A stretch of DNA of 64,000 bases, from assembly GCF_021654775.1 (NCBI RefSeq), contig NZ_AP025343.1:6291501-6355500 (forward strand), read 5' to 3'. Position numbers and translations under genes: made by a program. This stretch comes from Paenibacillus azoreducens. Its GTDB lineage: Bacteria > Bacillota > Bacilli > Paenibacillales > Paenibacillaceae. The notes below the pieces were generated by a model. That model was not told the DNA's origin, did not search any database, and saw only the letters and a list, made by a program, of their open reading frames with translations. Shown one piece after another: positions 43,050-51,929 of the stretch (its first letter is position 1; every line of letters starts with the position of its first letter).

Positions 43050-45152
43050 CTAATTTATTGGTTCAAATCCTGGCGTTGGTTTACCTCCCACCGGATATCC
43101 AGCAGTAATGTTATTGCCTTCTTTAATAACATCTATTTCAACACCATCTACAGTACCGCTATGCAAAGTTGTAGTTCCCCCATCTGAAGTACGACTTCCA
43201 ACTGCTGGCGTATCGCTAATTTTTTTTATAGAGCTTATAATTTTCTCATCACTCCATGAATCAGGAAATACTGTGCTTTTTTTAAGCTTTGCGAGAGTTC
43301 CATCTGGAAACTGATGATAAAATTGAACAAATTTAGTTCCATCTGGATTCTCCCTGAGGACTTCTACTGCATAATTAGGATTTGCATCATTTACTACATT
43401 AGGCGAATGCCCCCCTCTAAGTCCATTTTTACCTGGTATTCTCTCTCCCCCTAATATTTTTTGCTCCATCTCTGGTGTTAAGTAAGATTCACTAGCTTTA
43501 CCCGTCCCCTCAGGAGACTTGCTCGAATTCGTTGATTTAGGCGGCTCCTTAGATCTGCTTGAATTCGCCTCGTTTACACCCGAGCCACCTTTGTCGCTGG
43601 ATTTTACTGGTGGCTTCTCTGAAATAGGTGGTTGCTTAGGCTTAACAGATGGCTCTCCGACCGACTTCATACCGACACGAAATCCTACAATTCCATAGAT
43701 TGTCTCCTCGATTAAATCGCCCAGACCTGTCCTTTCCATATAATCTCCGGATTTCTGCCCGATAACCCCCCGATTGTACCTGCTTATGAGTGCATCCAAT
43801 TTTTCTTTATCCAACTCGATAGTATTGCTTGAGTCAACCCCCATCGCTACCAAACCATCTTCAATCGCGTTGAGAGTTTTTTCATCCCATACTTGCGTCC
43901 GCTTTACGTTGACGATACGCTGAAGGGCAGCCATTTTATTAGGGTCTTTAATATCATACAGTGATAGTTTACCATGTATCGAAATTTCGGTGCGTAGTGC
44001 TTGTTCAGCTTGCTTTAGCTTATCTTCATCTTGCCACCAGTTGGCTGTAAAATAATCTGCTTGATTCCAAAATGAAGTATACTCATTTGTCTTGCCTTTT
44101 GCCTGAATACGTTGTTCTTCCTTATAATCTCGGTGCCATTTTTCCCGAATGTTCTTAGGAACCTGCTGATACACATGAGCCATCCCATTCGACTCGATTA
44201 CCAGGTTTTGAACCAGTTCCAATAGACCGCCAGAACTTGCCACATGACGCGCACTTGTAAAAACCTTCCCCAGCAGCCATTTTCTATAATAGGCATCTTT
44301 GGCTTTTTCGTGCTCATAATGACTGATGAGTCCTTGCAGTGCCAAACCGGCCAAATATTTCAGTGGATGTAAACCACCGTTTGCGCCTCCGCCTCCAGCA
44401 CGACTCGTTCCTGTACTGCGAACCGGAATAGCTGCGCCCACCATTAGACTCGCACTCGCTGCCGCAAGTCCGCCTAATGTTGCTCCAACCATTGCTCCTA
44501 CCACCGGAATGGAACCTAATAGCTTAGACGTCGTACTCAGCAATCCATCGGCTTGTTTTTGATCCGCCGGGCTCGTGATTTTCGCGGTCGGAGTGCTGCT
44601 TGACTGAGTTTTGGCCGCTGCTGCGGCTTGTGCTGCTTCATAGTCTTTGATGTTCATCAGCGGCGGCTCCGGCACGGGAGGAAGATCCATGACGAACACC
44701 GGAGCCTTCACCGTGCCCTCTTGATCAACCACCGGGGCCTTGATATCCGTCTCACCATCCAGTACCATGCTGCTGGCTCCGCCTCTGAGATACAATGAAC
44801 TTCCCGCTTTAAGCGACAGTTCCTCACCTGCATCCAGCATCACGTGACCGCCTTGAATCTGCACATCTCCCGGGCTGCTGACAGTAATGCCGCTCCCATC
44901 ATGGAGTGTAATTGAAAATGCTCCCGAGGTAGACAGGATCAGTTCTTGCCCAGACATGTCTACGCCGCTTCCTTGCGCATGTCTCCATGCTTTGACGTCT
45001 GGCTGCCCCGTCGTGTGGCGATGCTGCCGCTGCGAGTCCGTGACATAAGCTTCATGTTCCCGGCTCGTCGGCAAGTAAAGCTCCACCCGCTCTCCAGCCT
45101 CCGGCATATCATACCAACCACTATGTTCTTCCGCTACGTAGTGAGTTGCCAC
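43050..45152 (-). pseudogene. 5'-truncated VgrG-like protein with a C-terminal EndoU nuclease
   Basis: The 700-residue frame starts at a GTG inside the spike OB-fold (ATHYVAEEHSGWYDMPEAGE). It lacks the first 325 residues of the VgrG family; upstream sequence is an IS256 scar. Residues 1-300 repeat the other VgrG nearly exactly. After FTSAR it has a unique helical middle. The end (SPNVVNDANPNYAVEVLREN, then TVFPDSWSDEKIISSIKK, HSGTVDGVEIDVI and ITAGYP) is a bacterial EndoU ribonuclease. The toxin domain looks intact, but without the spike N-terminus the gene cannot load on a tip complex as it stands. Confidence 0.75.
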
Positions 45153-45164
45153 CGGGAACCAGCA

Positions 45165-45400
45165 TCAAGCTGTCGTAATTATGCAGCGTCATCTACTGCG
45201 GCTCCATCTTCAGCATCTGGTTTACGTGCGTCACGCGATTCCAGTTCTCGCAAATGCTGTTGTGCATCGCTTAGCTACTTCGGCAACTCTCTTCTTGTTG
45301 ATGGTTTGTATCGCCTAGATCTACATCATGCTGCCATTATGTAATCTTGGCAGTGTGTCTACGTCAGGATCCAACCTATCAAGTCCCGTACGTTTCCCTA
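45165..45400 (-). pseudogene. Degenerate coding remnant between IS256 and the truncated VgrG
   Basis: Across two frames the minus strand reads TGLDRLDPDVDTLPRLHNGS, DVDLGDTNHQQEE, and LSDAQQHLRELESRDARKPD with a final AEDGAAVDDAA and stop. Stops and a frame change interrupt it. The parent protein is not recognised. Confidence 0.4.
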
Positions 45401-45625
45401 CTACCTGCACCGCTTCGCTACACCCGCATCCTGAGAATTTCCCAAAAATAGTTGATGCAAAAGCTGTGAATCTACGTTAATCTGGTATTGAGCCATTTCA
45501 TAACACCTCGTGTATTTAGAATTTTGTCTCGACAACACTTTCTAACTGAGGGCTATGAACATGGCTCCTTTCAATTTTTGGAACCTAGCATTTTACACAA
45601 TTATACGGACTCAACTTGCGTACAA
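45401..45625 (-). mobile_element. IS256-type element, 5' end and first 31 codons of the transposase
   Basis: The ATG at 45496 (with GAGGTG upstream) starts AQYQINVDSQLLHQLFLGNS, then QDAGVAK, the N-terminus of an IS256-family transposase as I recall it. It then runs into TAG at 45401. The stretch to 45625 (TTTTTGGAACCTAGC, ACACAATTATACGGACTCAA) resembles the outer end of such elements. The rest of the IS is missing. Confidence 0.5.
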
Positions 45626-45639
45626 GCAAAATGACAAAA

Positions 45640-45723
45640 TTATTCATACGGGTATCACATGGGTTATATGTGTTATTGGTTGAATGATGGGTTCATTCGG
45701 CACTGGGTGGGGTATTTTTGAAT
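45640..45723 (+). repeat. Second copy of the YMCYWLN coding fragment
   Basis: About 70 bp match 39310-39380. Translated, it gives YGYHMGYMCYWLNDGFIRHW and then a stop. An in-frame TGA just upstream shows that it is not a complete gene. Confidence 0.6.
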
Positions 45724-45764
45724 AGCCACCACTTGAATGTTTGTATTTTTTAGCATATAGCGGC

Positions 45765-45815
45765 GGAAAAAAAAAGAAACCACAACACGGCGGTTTGCTC
45801 GAATTGTGGCGTTGT
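45765..45815 (-). terminator. Terminator of the complete VgrG-toxin unit
   Basis: CCACAA pairs with TTGTGG across a structured loop, followed on the minus strand by nine T (one C interrupts). It lies about 170 bp after the immunity stop. Confidence 0.55.
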
Positions 45816-45987
45816 TGGTTGTATTGTACGCTCTTGTTGTTGGAGGTTGGTCAGTTTCATATTTTTTTTCATAAGTTATAAAGCCTGTCTTGGGGAATAT
45901 TGAGGTAACGGGACTTACATCGTCGCTTTACAAGTACTATTACCAACTACATATCAAATTACACTCATCTTTCAATATCAATACGAA

Positions 45988-46569
45988 TCACTTCCTATCA
46001 TTTAATATCGCTATCTCCATTAATTCTTGGCAAACCTTCTGCCATAGTAACGCCGTTCCTCGCTTAATGTGAATTCTATCAATAATCTTATGTTGATTCA
46101 TAAATTCTTCAAAAGTTTGGTATTCACTTTCATCATCTGGAAAGTTGCTATTCCATTTATATAAGGGACTAATCTCAAGATGTATGTGATCTTGAATATT
46201 GTAAATGTATGTCTCATTTCCAATTTCAGTAGGGGTGGACCAAACTAAAAAGTCCTCAGCTGGGTCATCAACATCAAAATTATCAGTTGTCCATAATTCG
46301 TGAGCATATATATTATGAAAATATCCAACCCCCTTTTCAATATAATTTCCTTTAATTTCAAGTTCACAATTTAATGCTTTTGTAAGTATGTTGTTTAGTG
46401 ACTTAAGTGCCTCAATAATGTAGTCATTTACAAATAAGTCATATTCATTTTCATCACGTATGTATCGCAACGATACATTTGTTACAGAGTAAATGTCATT
46501 CTTGTCACATGGTAAACAAATTACTATCGCCTGTGTTAAAGAAATCTCTAGTTTAATTGTATTGGTCAT
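45988..46569 (-). CDS. Putative immunity protein of the VgrG-linked toxin
   Basis: The 193-residue acidic protein begins TNTIKLEISLTQAIVICLPC and has several Trp/Tyr-rich segments (HELWTTDNFDVDDPAEDF, YKWNSNFPDDESEYQTFEEF). There is no signal peptide. It begins 44 bp after the toxin stop, with GGGGG before its ATG, and is AT-rich like the other immunity genes here. No family was recognised; the immunity role is inferred from position. Confidence 0.55.
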   Translation of the reverse strand: MTNTIKLEISLTQAIVICLPCDKNDIYSVTNVSLRYIRDENEYDLFVNDYIIEALKSLNNILTKALNCELEIKGNYIEKGVGYFHNIYAHELWTTDNFDVDDPAEDFLVWSTPTEIGNETYIYNIQDHIHLEISPLYKWNSNFPDDESEYQTFEEFMNQHKIIDRIHIKRGTALLWQKVCQELMEIAILNDRK

Positions 46570-46613
46570 TTTTCCCCCGCCCTTAATTTACCCATGTAAA
46601 TTCAGATAAACTT

Positions 46614-49553
46614 TTATAAACTATTCATTAAATCAATTGCTTTCTGAGTTAACTTAGGTTTACCCCCAACCTCCTTAACATATCCTGCTTTTCGAAGTGC
46701 ATTTTTCATTTGGTCAGTTAGTGGTGAAAGATTTGGATCACTACTCTTCCAAGGTCTGACATGACCATGATAAGTACCTTCAACTGTTTTATCTAGAACT
46801 ACAAAATCACCATTTGAATCAATCCCAACTCTTCTATCAGTTGTACTTTTAATATCAATTGAATTATCTAAAGAAAATTGACCATCTTGAGGCGCTTTGC
46901 TTTTTACCGAATTTCCAGCTTTTCCATGATAATCTGCATTCTCAAATTTTCCATTTTTGTATGAATAGTTAGGATTACCCGTCCCCCTAGTCTCAGGCAA
47001 CTTCTCATTAGGTTTGCTTGATTTCTGCGAGGAAGGCTTTTTCGGCGTTGGACTATTTGATCCTTCGCTTTTAAACATTTGATAGAGATCCTTGGCACTT
47101 TTAACGCTATTCGATCCACCGATAAACGTTACTCCTGCCCCATGTGTCCCTACAACAGTAGATTGTACAATAGCACCCACGCCTATAGGGGCTAATGCTC
47201 CCGTAGATGTTACCACGCCACCAAAGACTGCTTCCGTTACAGCAGCACCCATTTCTAATACTCCGGCTACAGTTGTTATGAGGTGTCCGATCAATTCACC
47301 CGTTTTGCGCGCCTTCGGATGATTTGATGCGTATTCCTTACTCATGATTCCAAGCGAATAATCTTCTACAACTGCTGTTCCCGCTCCTGATGTAGCTTCT
47401 CCGACTACTTCTGCGACATACTTTCCCGCCGCGACTTGGGCTTCCGCATTCTGAAGCTGGGCTTCGCCCAGAATAGCCAGCCACGACCGGGATTGTTCCT
47501 GCTTCGGCTGCGGCTGTGGCTGTTCTGCCATGTAACGATCGTAGTTCGCCCTCCAGCGTTGTCTCAGTTCGGATGGAATCTGATGATATGCCTGCTCCAA
47601 CTCATTAGCAGTCTGGGCCATACGTCGGACATAAGAAGCCATATCTTTCCATGATGTGGGTAACCCTAACTCACACGCACTTGTAAAAACCTTCCCCAGC
47701 AGCCATTTTCTATAATAGGCATCTTTGGCTTTTTCGTGCTCATAATGACTGATGAGTCCTTGCAGTGCCAAACCGGCCAAATATTTCAGAGGATGCACAC
47801 CACCGTTTGCGCCTCCGCCTCCAGCACGACTCGTTCCTGTACTGCGAACCGGAATAGCTGCGCCCACCATTAGACTCGCACTCGCTGCCGCAAGTCCGCC
47901 TAATGTTGCTCCAACCATTGCTCCTACCACCGGAATGGAACCTAATAGCTTAGACGTCGTACTCAGCAATCCATCGGCTTGTTTTTGATCCGCCGGGCTC
48001 GTGATTTTCGCGGTCGGAGTGCTGCTTGACTGAGTTTTGGCCGCTGCTGCGGCTTGTGCTGCTTCATAGTCTTTGATGTTCATCAGCGGCGGCTCCGGCA
48101 CGGGAGGAAGATCCATGACAAACACCGGAGCCTTCACCGTGCCCTCTTGATCAACCACCGGGGCCTTGATATCCGTCTCACCATCCAGCACCATGCTGCT
48201 GGCTCCGCCTTTGAGATACAATGAACTTCCCGCTTTAAGCGACAGTTCCCCACCTGCATCCAGCTTCACGTGACCGCCTTGAATCTGCACATTTCCCGGG
48301 CTGCTGACAGTAATGCCGCTCCCCTCATGGAGTGTAATTGAAAATGCTCCTGAGGTAGACAGGATCAGTTCTTGCCCAGACATGTCCACGCCGCTTCCTT
48401 GCGCATGTCTCCATACTTTGACGTCTGGCTGCCCCGTCGTGTGGCGATGCTGCCGCTGCGAATCCGTGACATAAGCTTCATGTTCCCGGCTCGTCGGCAA
48501 GTAAAGCTCTACCCGCTCTCCAGCCTCCGGCATATCATACCAACCACTATGTTCTTCCGCTACGTAGTGAGTTGCCACCGGGAACCAGCATGCTTTAGCC
48601 GGGTCTTGTTTAGAATCGATATCCAGCTGGAGCTGTACCAAGTCTTGCTGTACCTTTAGCACGGTACCCGTCAGCGCAATCCCCGCAGCTTGATCGTTTT
48701 CATAGCGGGCATAGCGAATATCTTGCTCAGCCTGGAGATCATAACGAGTATGCAGCAGGCCGTCTTCCAGCCGTGTCACTGCCCGAACGACAACCAGCTC
48801 TTTTCCTGATCCAATCGGTAACGCAATGATATCTCCCAGCGCATAGTATTGCAGACTTTCGATCACGTAGGTCATATACGAACCTGCACGTTTTCCCGGC
48901 TTTCCCGCCTTCAGCTCATGGAACGTTCTCCGTACCTGGTAACTTACATCCCGTTCTACCTTGTACAGCTTGCCTTCAGGCATCCCGAAAAAGACTTTGG
49001 GCGAAGCGGCGGTTACCTCCGGCACCAGCACTGACCCGAAGCGAGAGGCCAGACGTTTTAAAAATGCCCAGTCCGTCTCCTCATATTGTAGAACAAAAGT
49101 GCCCAGTTTGGCATTGCTGGTTATGGTATCGATGGCGTCTCCATACTTGTATTTTCGAATCATCGTTGTGACCAGATCATCGTAGGTACGATGAATATCC
49201 TGATAGGATCGCTTCTTTATCCGGATATCCATCTGATACGAATGCGAAGCGGCTTCCAGTTCAAAAGTATACACGCCCCGAATGCAATGCACGGATAGGC
49301 GCGTAACGATGCCATGGAATATTCGTCTTAGCGATTGTCCCTGCTCATCCAATTGGCGGATAACGATCGGTTCCTCTTCCATGTTCTGGCCAATGCATGC
49401 GGCTCCCTGTTCTTCCGGCAGCATACCGCTTATCGTTAAATATGCGTGATCGTTGATGGTTCTAGTAATTTGGAGCTTCTCTATATGTTGTGGCTGAAAG
49501 GAACCGTAAAAACGCAGACTTTCATACCCGATTCCATTATGTAATACACTCAA
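46614..49553 (-). CDS. VgrG-like spike protein with a C-terminal toxin
   Basis: The protein has 979 residues. Residues 1-310 are a gp27/phage late-control-D-like base. Residues 322-372 (CWFPVATHYVAEEHSGWYDM...) are the gp5 OB-fold. Residues 390-460 form a needle of short beta repeats. Residues 480-625 hold a Pro/Ala linker and a Gly/Ala-rich hydrophobic helical hairpin (538-567). Residues 636-830 are a second hydrophobic pre-toxin region also present in the orphan cassettes. Residues 860-979 are a variable toxin with RRVGIDSNGDFVVLD and YHGHVRPW. The TTG start has GGAG 12 nt upstream; an ATG at 49567-49565 opens only a short frame. Confidence 0.8.
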   Translation of the reverse strand: MSVLHNGIGYESLRFYGSFQPQHIEKLQITRTINDHAYLTISGMLPEEQGAACIGQNMEEEPIVIRQLDEQGQSLRRIFHGIVTRLSVHCIRGVYTFELEAASHSYQMDIRIKKRSYQDIHRTYDDLVTTMIRKYKYGDAIDTITSNAKLGTFVLQYEETDWAFLKRLASRFGSVLVPEVTAASPKVFFGMPEGKLYKVERDVSYQVRRTFHELKAGKPGKRAGSYMTYVIESLQYYALGDIIALPIGSGKELVVVRAVTRLEDGLLHTRYDLQAEQDIRYARYENDQAAGIALTGTVLKVQQDLVQLQLDIDSKQDPAKACWFPVATHYVAEEHSGWYDMPEAGERVELYLPTSREHEAYVTDSQRQHRHTTGQPDVKVWRHAQGSGVDMSGQELILSTSGAFSITLHEGSGITVSSPGNVQIQGGHVKLDAGGELSLKAGSSLYLKGGASSMVLDGETDIKAPVVDQEGTVKAPVFVMDLPPVPEPPLMNIKDYEAAQAAAAAKTQSSSTPTAKITSPADQKQADGLLSTTSKLLGSIPVVGAMVGATLGGLAAASASLMVGAAIPVRSTGTSRAGGGGANGGVHPLKYLAGLALQGLISHYEHEKAKDAYYRKWLLGKVFTSACELGLPTSWKDMASYVRRMAQTANELEQAYHQIPSELRQRWRANYDRYMAEQPQPQPKQEQSRSWLAILGEAQLQNAEAQVAAGKYVAEVVGEATSGAGTAVVEDYSLGIMSKEYASNHPKARKTGELIGHLITTVAGVLEMGAAVTEAVFGGVVTSTGALAPIGVGAIVQSTVVGTHGAGVTFIGGSNSVKSAKDLYQMFKSEGSNSPTPKKPSSQKSSKPNEKLPETRGTGNPNYSYKNGKFENADYHGKAGNSVKSKAPQDGQFSLDNSIDIKSTTDRRVGIDSNGDFVVLDKTVEGTYHGHVRPWKSSDPNLSPLTDQMKNALRKAGYVKEVGGKPKLTQKAIDLMNSL

Positions 49554-49606
49554 GTGAGCTCATGTCTCCTTTCGCTTCCGAATCCTGAAGGCTTAGAAAC
49601 AGACCC

Positions 49607-50023
49607 TTAATCCAACTCTTGCCCATCATTTTCAATTTGGATATGACCACAATATAGACACTGAAGGGTACAGTTCTGCGTCAAGGCAGGCTGCCCCTCG
49701 ATCTTCACATCACTTTTCCCATTCAGCCACGGCATGGTCAGCATCGGAATGCACGGAGCCTTCTTTACGCCATAAATGTCCACCATCTCGCTGGCCTGCA
49801 CGGCTGGATTTAGCGGGCTGAAGCAATTCCCGAAAGATTGAATGTTCACTCCGGGTACGTAATCTCCAATATTCATTTGTGCTTTGTTTTTAATATAGAC
49901 GCCATGGCTAAAAGGCCTTTTCAAACGGGTAGGCTGCGTACCATAACTGCAGCTTAAGATCGCTCCTGCCACGACATAGCTTTTTTTCGCACCGGTTCCC
50001 GGTTTCACCTGAGTTTCATCCAT
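49607..50023 (-). CDS. DUF4280 PAAR-like spike-tip protein
   Basis: The protein has 138 residues. VVAGAILSCSYGTQPTRLKR at the start and later PCIPMLTMPWLNGKSDVKIEGQPALTQNCTLQC match the DUF4280 family, described as PAAR-like. Such proteins cap the VgrG trimer; the Cys residues may bind a metal at the tip. It lies directly upstream of the VgrG-toxin gene on the same strand, the natural partner position. AGGAGGAG precedes the ATG. Confidence 0.82.
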   Translation of the reverse strand: MDETQVKPGTGAKKSYVVAGAILSCSYGTQPTRLKRPFSHGVYIKNKAQMNIGDYVPGVNIQSFGNCFSPLNPAVQASEMVDIYGVKKAPCIPMLTMPWLNGKSDVKIEGQPALTQNCTLQCLYCGHIQIENDGQELD

Positions 50024-50039
50024 CTTAATCTCTCCTCCT

Positions 50040-50564
50040 TCATGCCTCCATCTCGACTCTTTGCACTCGAATGCCTGTAAGAGATCGTCGCAGCAAGCTT
50101 TCCGCCACAGCCAAATGGATATAGATATGAGGTTCGATGAGTCCCCTGATCCGAAAAATAGGCGACTCCAACTCCCCCTGTCTCAGTACCAAACGCTTCA
50201 ATGTATGATTGGGATACCATTCCGTTTGCGCGGACAAACAGTCCTCCATCGGCGGACGAAGCAGCCAATATATGTCCTGTCTGGCCTGCTGAAAGTCGGT
50301 AAGGATGGCTGCCCTCCATTCCAGTCCCGGCACATATTTCTCTAATAATACTTTCACCTGGTCCGACACCAGCGGCAGAGGAAATTCCAAGAAATCCGGG
50401 TACACCGTTTGTGGATTCGTATGTACAGCTAGAAAAAGAGGATCCTCCTGCTGTTTCTGTCCCTGGGTCTCCTTCAGGATATCTTTTACTTGCAAAGGAG
50501 ACATCGCAGCAAGCTCCACCCGATTCTTTACCCGTTCGTCTACCTTCAATCGAAAATATCTCAA
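50040..50564 (-). CDS. Protein of unknown function in the VgrG operon
   Basis: The protein has about 174 residues. Visible features are LVSDQVKVLLEKYVPGLEWRA, DCLSAQTEWYPNHTLKRLVL and HLAVAESLLRRSLTGIRV near the end. The pattern resembles small adaptor or DUF1629-like proteins, but I cannot assign it. A TTG start at 50564 has AAGGGAG 8 nt upstream and overlaps the preceding stop (TTGA), indicating coupling to the pentapeptide gene. A GTG at 50573 is too close to that site. Confidence 0.6.
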   Translation of the reverse strand: MRYFRLKVDERVKNRVELAAMSPLQVKDILKETQGQKQQEDPLFLAVHTNPQTVYPDFLEFPLPLVSDQVKVLLEKYVPGLEWRAAILTDFQQARQDIYWLLRPPMEDCLSAQTEWYPNHTLKRLVLRQGELESPIFRIRGLIEPHIYIHLAVAESLLRRSLTGIRVQRVEMEA

Positions 50565-51853
50565 TGCAGCCACTCCCTTCTACGAACGGCATCCCTTACC
50601 TGTGCAGGCTCAGAAGACGGTCCTCCATATGGAGAGGAAGCCTCAAAAGTTCCCCAGTCCAATCCGATGGCTTCTCTACGCTGTGCATCCGTAAAAATGA
50701 CTCCTTGTACATTGGCTTCCGAAAAATCAGCTCCGCTCAAACAAGCACCTTCAAAAGATGCGCCTGATAAGTCTGCTCCAGCAAAGCAAGCATCCGTTAG
50801 ATCCGCCCCGCTCAAAGTCGCTTTTTGTAGAAACGCATTTTGAAACACGGCACCTCGCAACTGTGCATCTTGAAAACGGGCCCCTTCCAAGCTCGCCCCT
50901 GTGAAATTCACGCCGGCAAAACCTAATGGCTCCCAATCTAAAGAAGCATTCGATCCATATCCGGCGTTGCCCATAACGGCATCCAATATTGCCCCTTTCA
51001 TCGAGCATCCGCTAAAATCGGCTCCATGAAGCATGCTGTATGTCAAATCGATTCCGTTCAACTGGCTTTCCTGCCACACCGTTCCTACTAAAACACAGCC
51101 ATGCAAGCGGCTATTTTCCATCTGAATCTGACGAAAAGCCGTATAGCGAAAATCCAACAGGCTGTAATCTCCACAAGGCATTTGAACTTGGGTCAATGCT
51201 TGGTAGCTGTATGCATGCTCTTCTTTTTCCTCCAGCCACGACTGAATCTCACTTGCCTCCATAACTCTGTGATCTTCTCGATACACCGATACACTGTGGT
51301 CCATGTATTCCCCTACACGAATCTCGAATGACTCTTCCCGCTCCAGCTCTTGAAACTCCGGTAAGCAAACGGCTTGTTTCATCGCCAGGCGCATCATGTT
51401 TACTATGAGTGCATGAACATGTTCCGCCGCCTCCAGCATGGCATGCTCCCATTCTAGCTCCGATAGAGAAACATGCTGCTGCTCTGCTTCCTTTCGCAAC
51501 TGCTGCTGCAAATCGGTCCAATAGGAATAGGACCAGCTTGTATCCCATTCAAATCGGATCGGCTTGGGATCGAGCATCCACAAGGCATCTGAAGCCTCCA
51601 CAAGATAGGCAGGCCGCTCCTCCAGCCATGTGGTACGCAGCATGGAATACGTGATATAGCCGATTTTCCCTTTTCTACCTTGAATTTGCTCTTGCCGAAT
51701 GTCCCGGCAATACCCCTGAAATGCCTCAACACAGGCCCTAATCTGTTGTTCTTGCCTCACCTTGAACTTCAGCGCCCAATCTCTGCGGATCATGAACCAC
51801 GCCTGATTCAAGGCGGCCTGCTGCAGGTTGAGCTCGTCTTTAGGCTTCTCCAT
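50561..51853 (-). CDS. Pentapeptide-repeat protein of the VgrG operon
   Basis: The protein has 430 residues. The first 240 are helical, without a known domain (Trp and Gln rich). From about residue 245 to 395 runs a right-handed quadrilateral beta-helix of pentapeptide repeats, seen as DFSGCSMKGAILD, VNFTGASLEGARFQDAQLRG, and SGADLTDACFAGADLSGASF. Pentapeptide proteins in secretion loci can be effectors or adaptors; no function is claimed. The ATG at 51853 has GGAGG 7 nt upstream. It overlaps the next gene by 4 nt. Confidence 0.8.
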   Translation of the reverse strand: MEKPKDELNLQQAALNQAWFMIRRDWALKFKVRQEQQIRACVEAFQGYCRDIRQEQIQGRKGKIGYITYSMLRTTWLEERPAYLVEASDALWMLDPKPIRFEWDTSWSYSYWTDLQQQLRKEAEQQHVSLSELEWEHAMLEAAEHVHALIVNMMRLAMKQAVCLPEFQELEREESFEIRVGEYMDHSVSVYREDHRVMEASEIQSWLEEKEEHAYSYQALTQVQMPCGDYSLLDFRYTAFRQIQMENSRLHGCVLVGTVWQESQLNGIDLTYSMLHGADFSGCSMKGAILDAVMGNAGYGSNASLDWEPLGFAGVNFTGASLEGARFQDAQLRGAVFQNAFLQKATLSGADLTDACFAGADLSGASFEGACLSGADFSEANVQGVIFTDAQRREAIGLDWGTFEASSPYGGPSSEPAQVRDAVRRREWLH

Positions 51854-51929
51854 TTGCAATCCTCCACCACCAGAAGCTCTTTATATGTCATATCATCATG
51901 CTGCCGCCATTCTGCCGCCGCACTACAGC

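Noticed and set aside
46614..49553. Rhs/YD-repeat carrier for the toxin
   Set aside because: No YD or RHS repeats are present; the carrier has gp27/gp5-like spike domains and a beta-needle instead.
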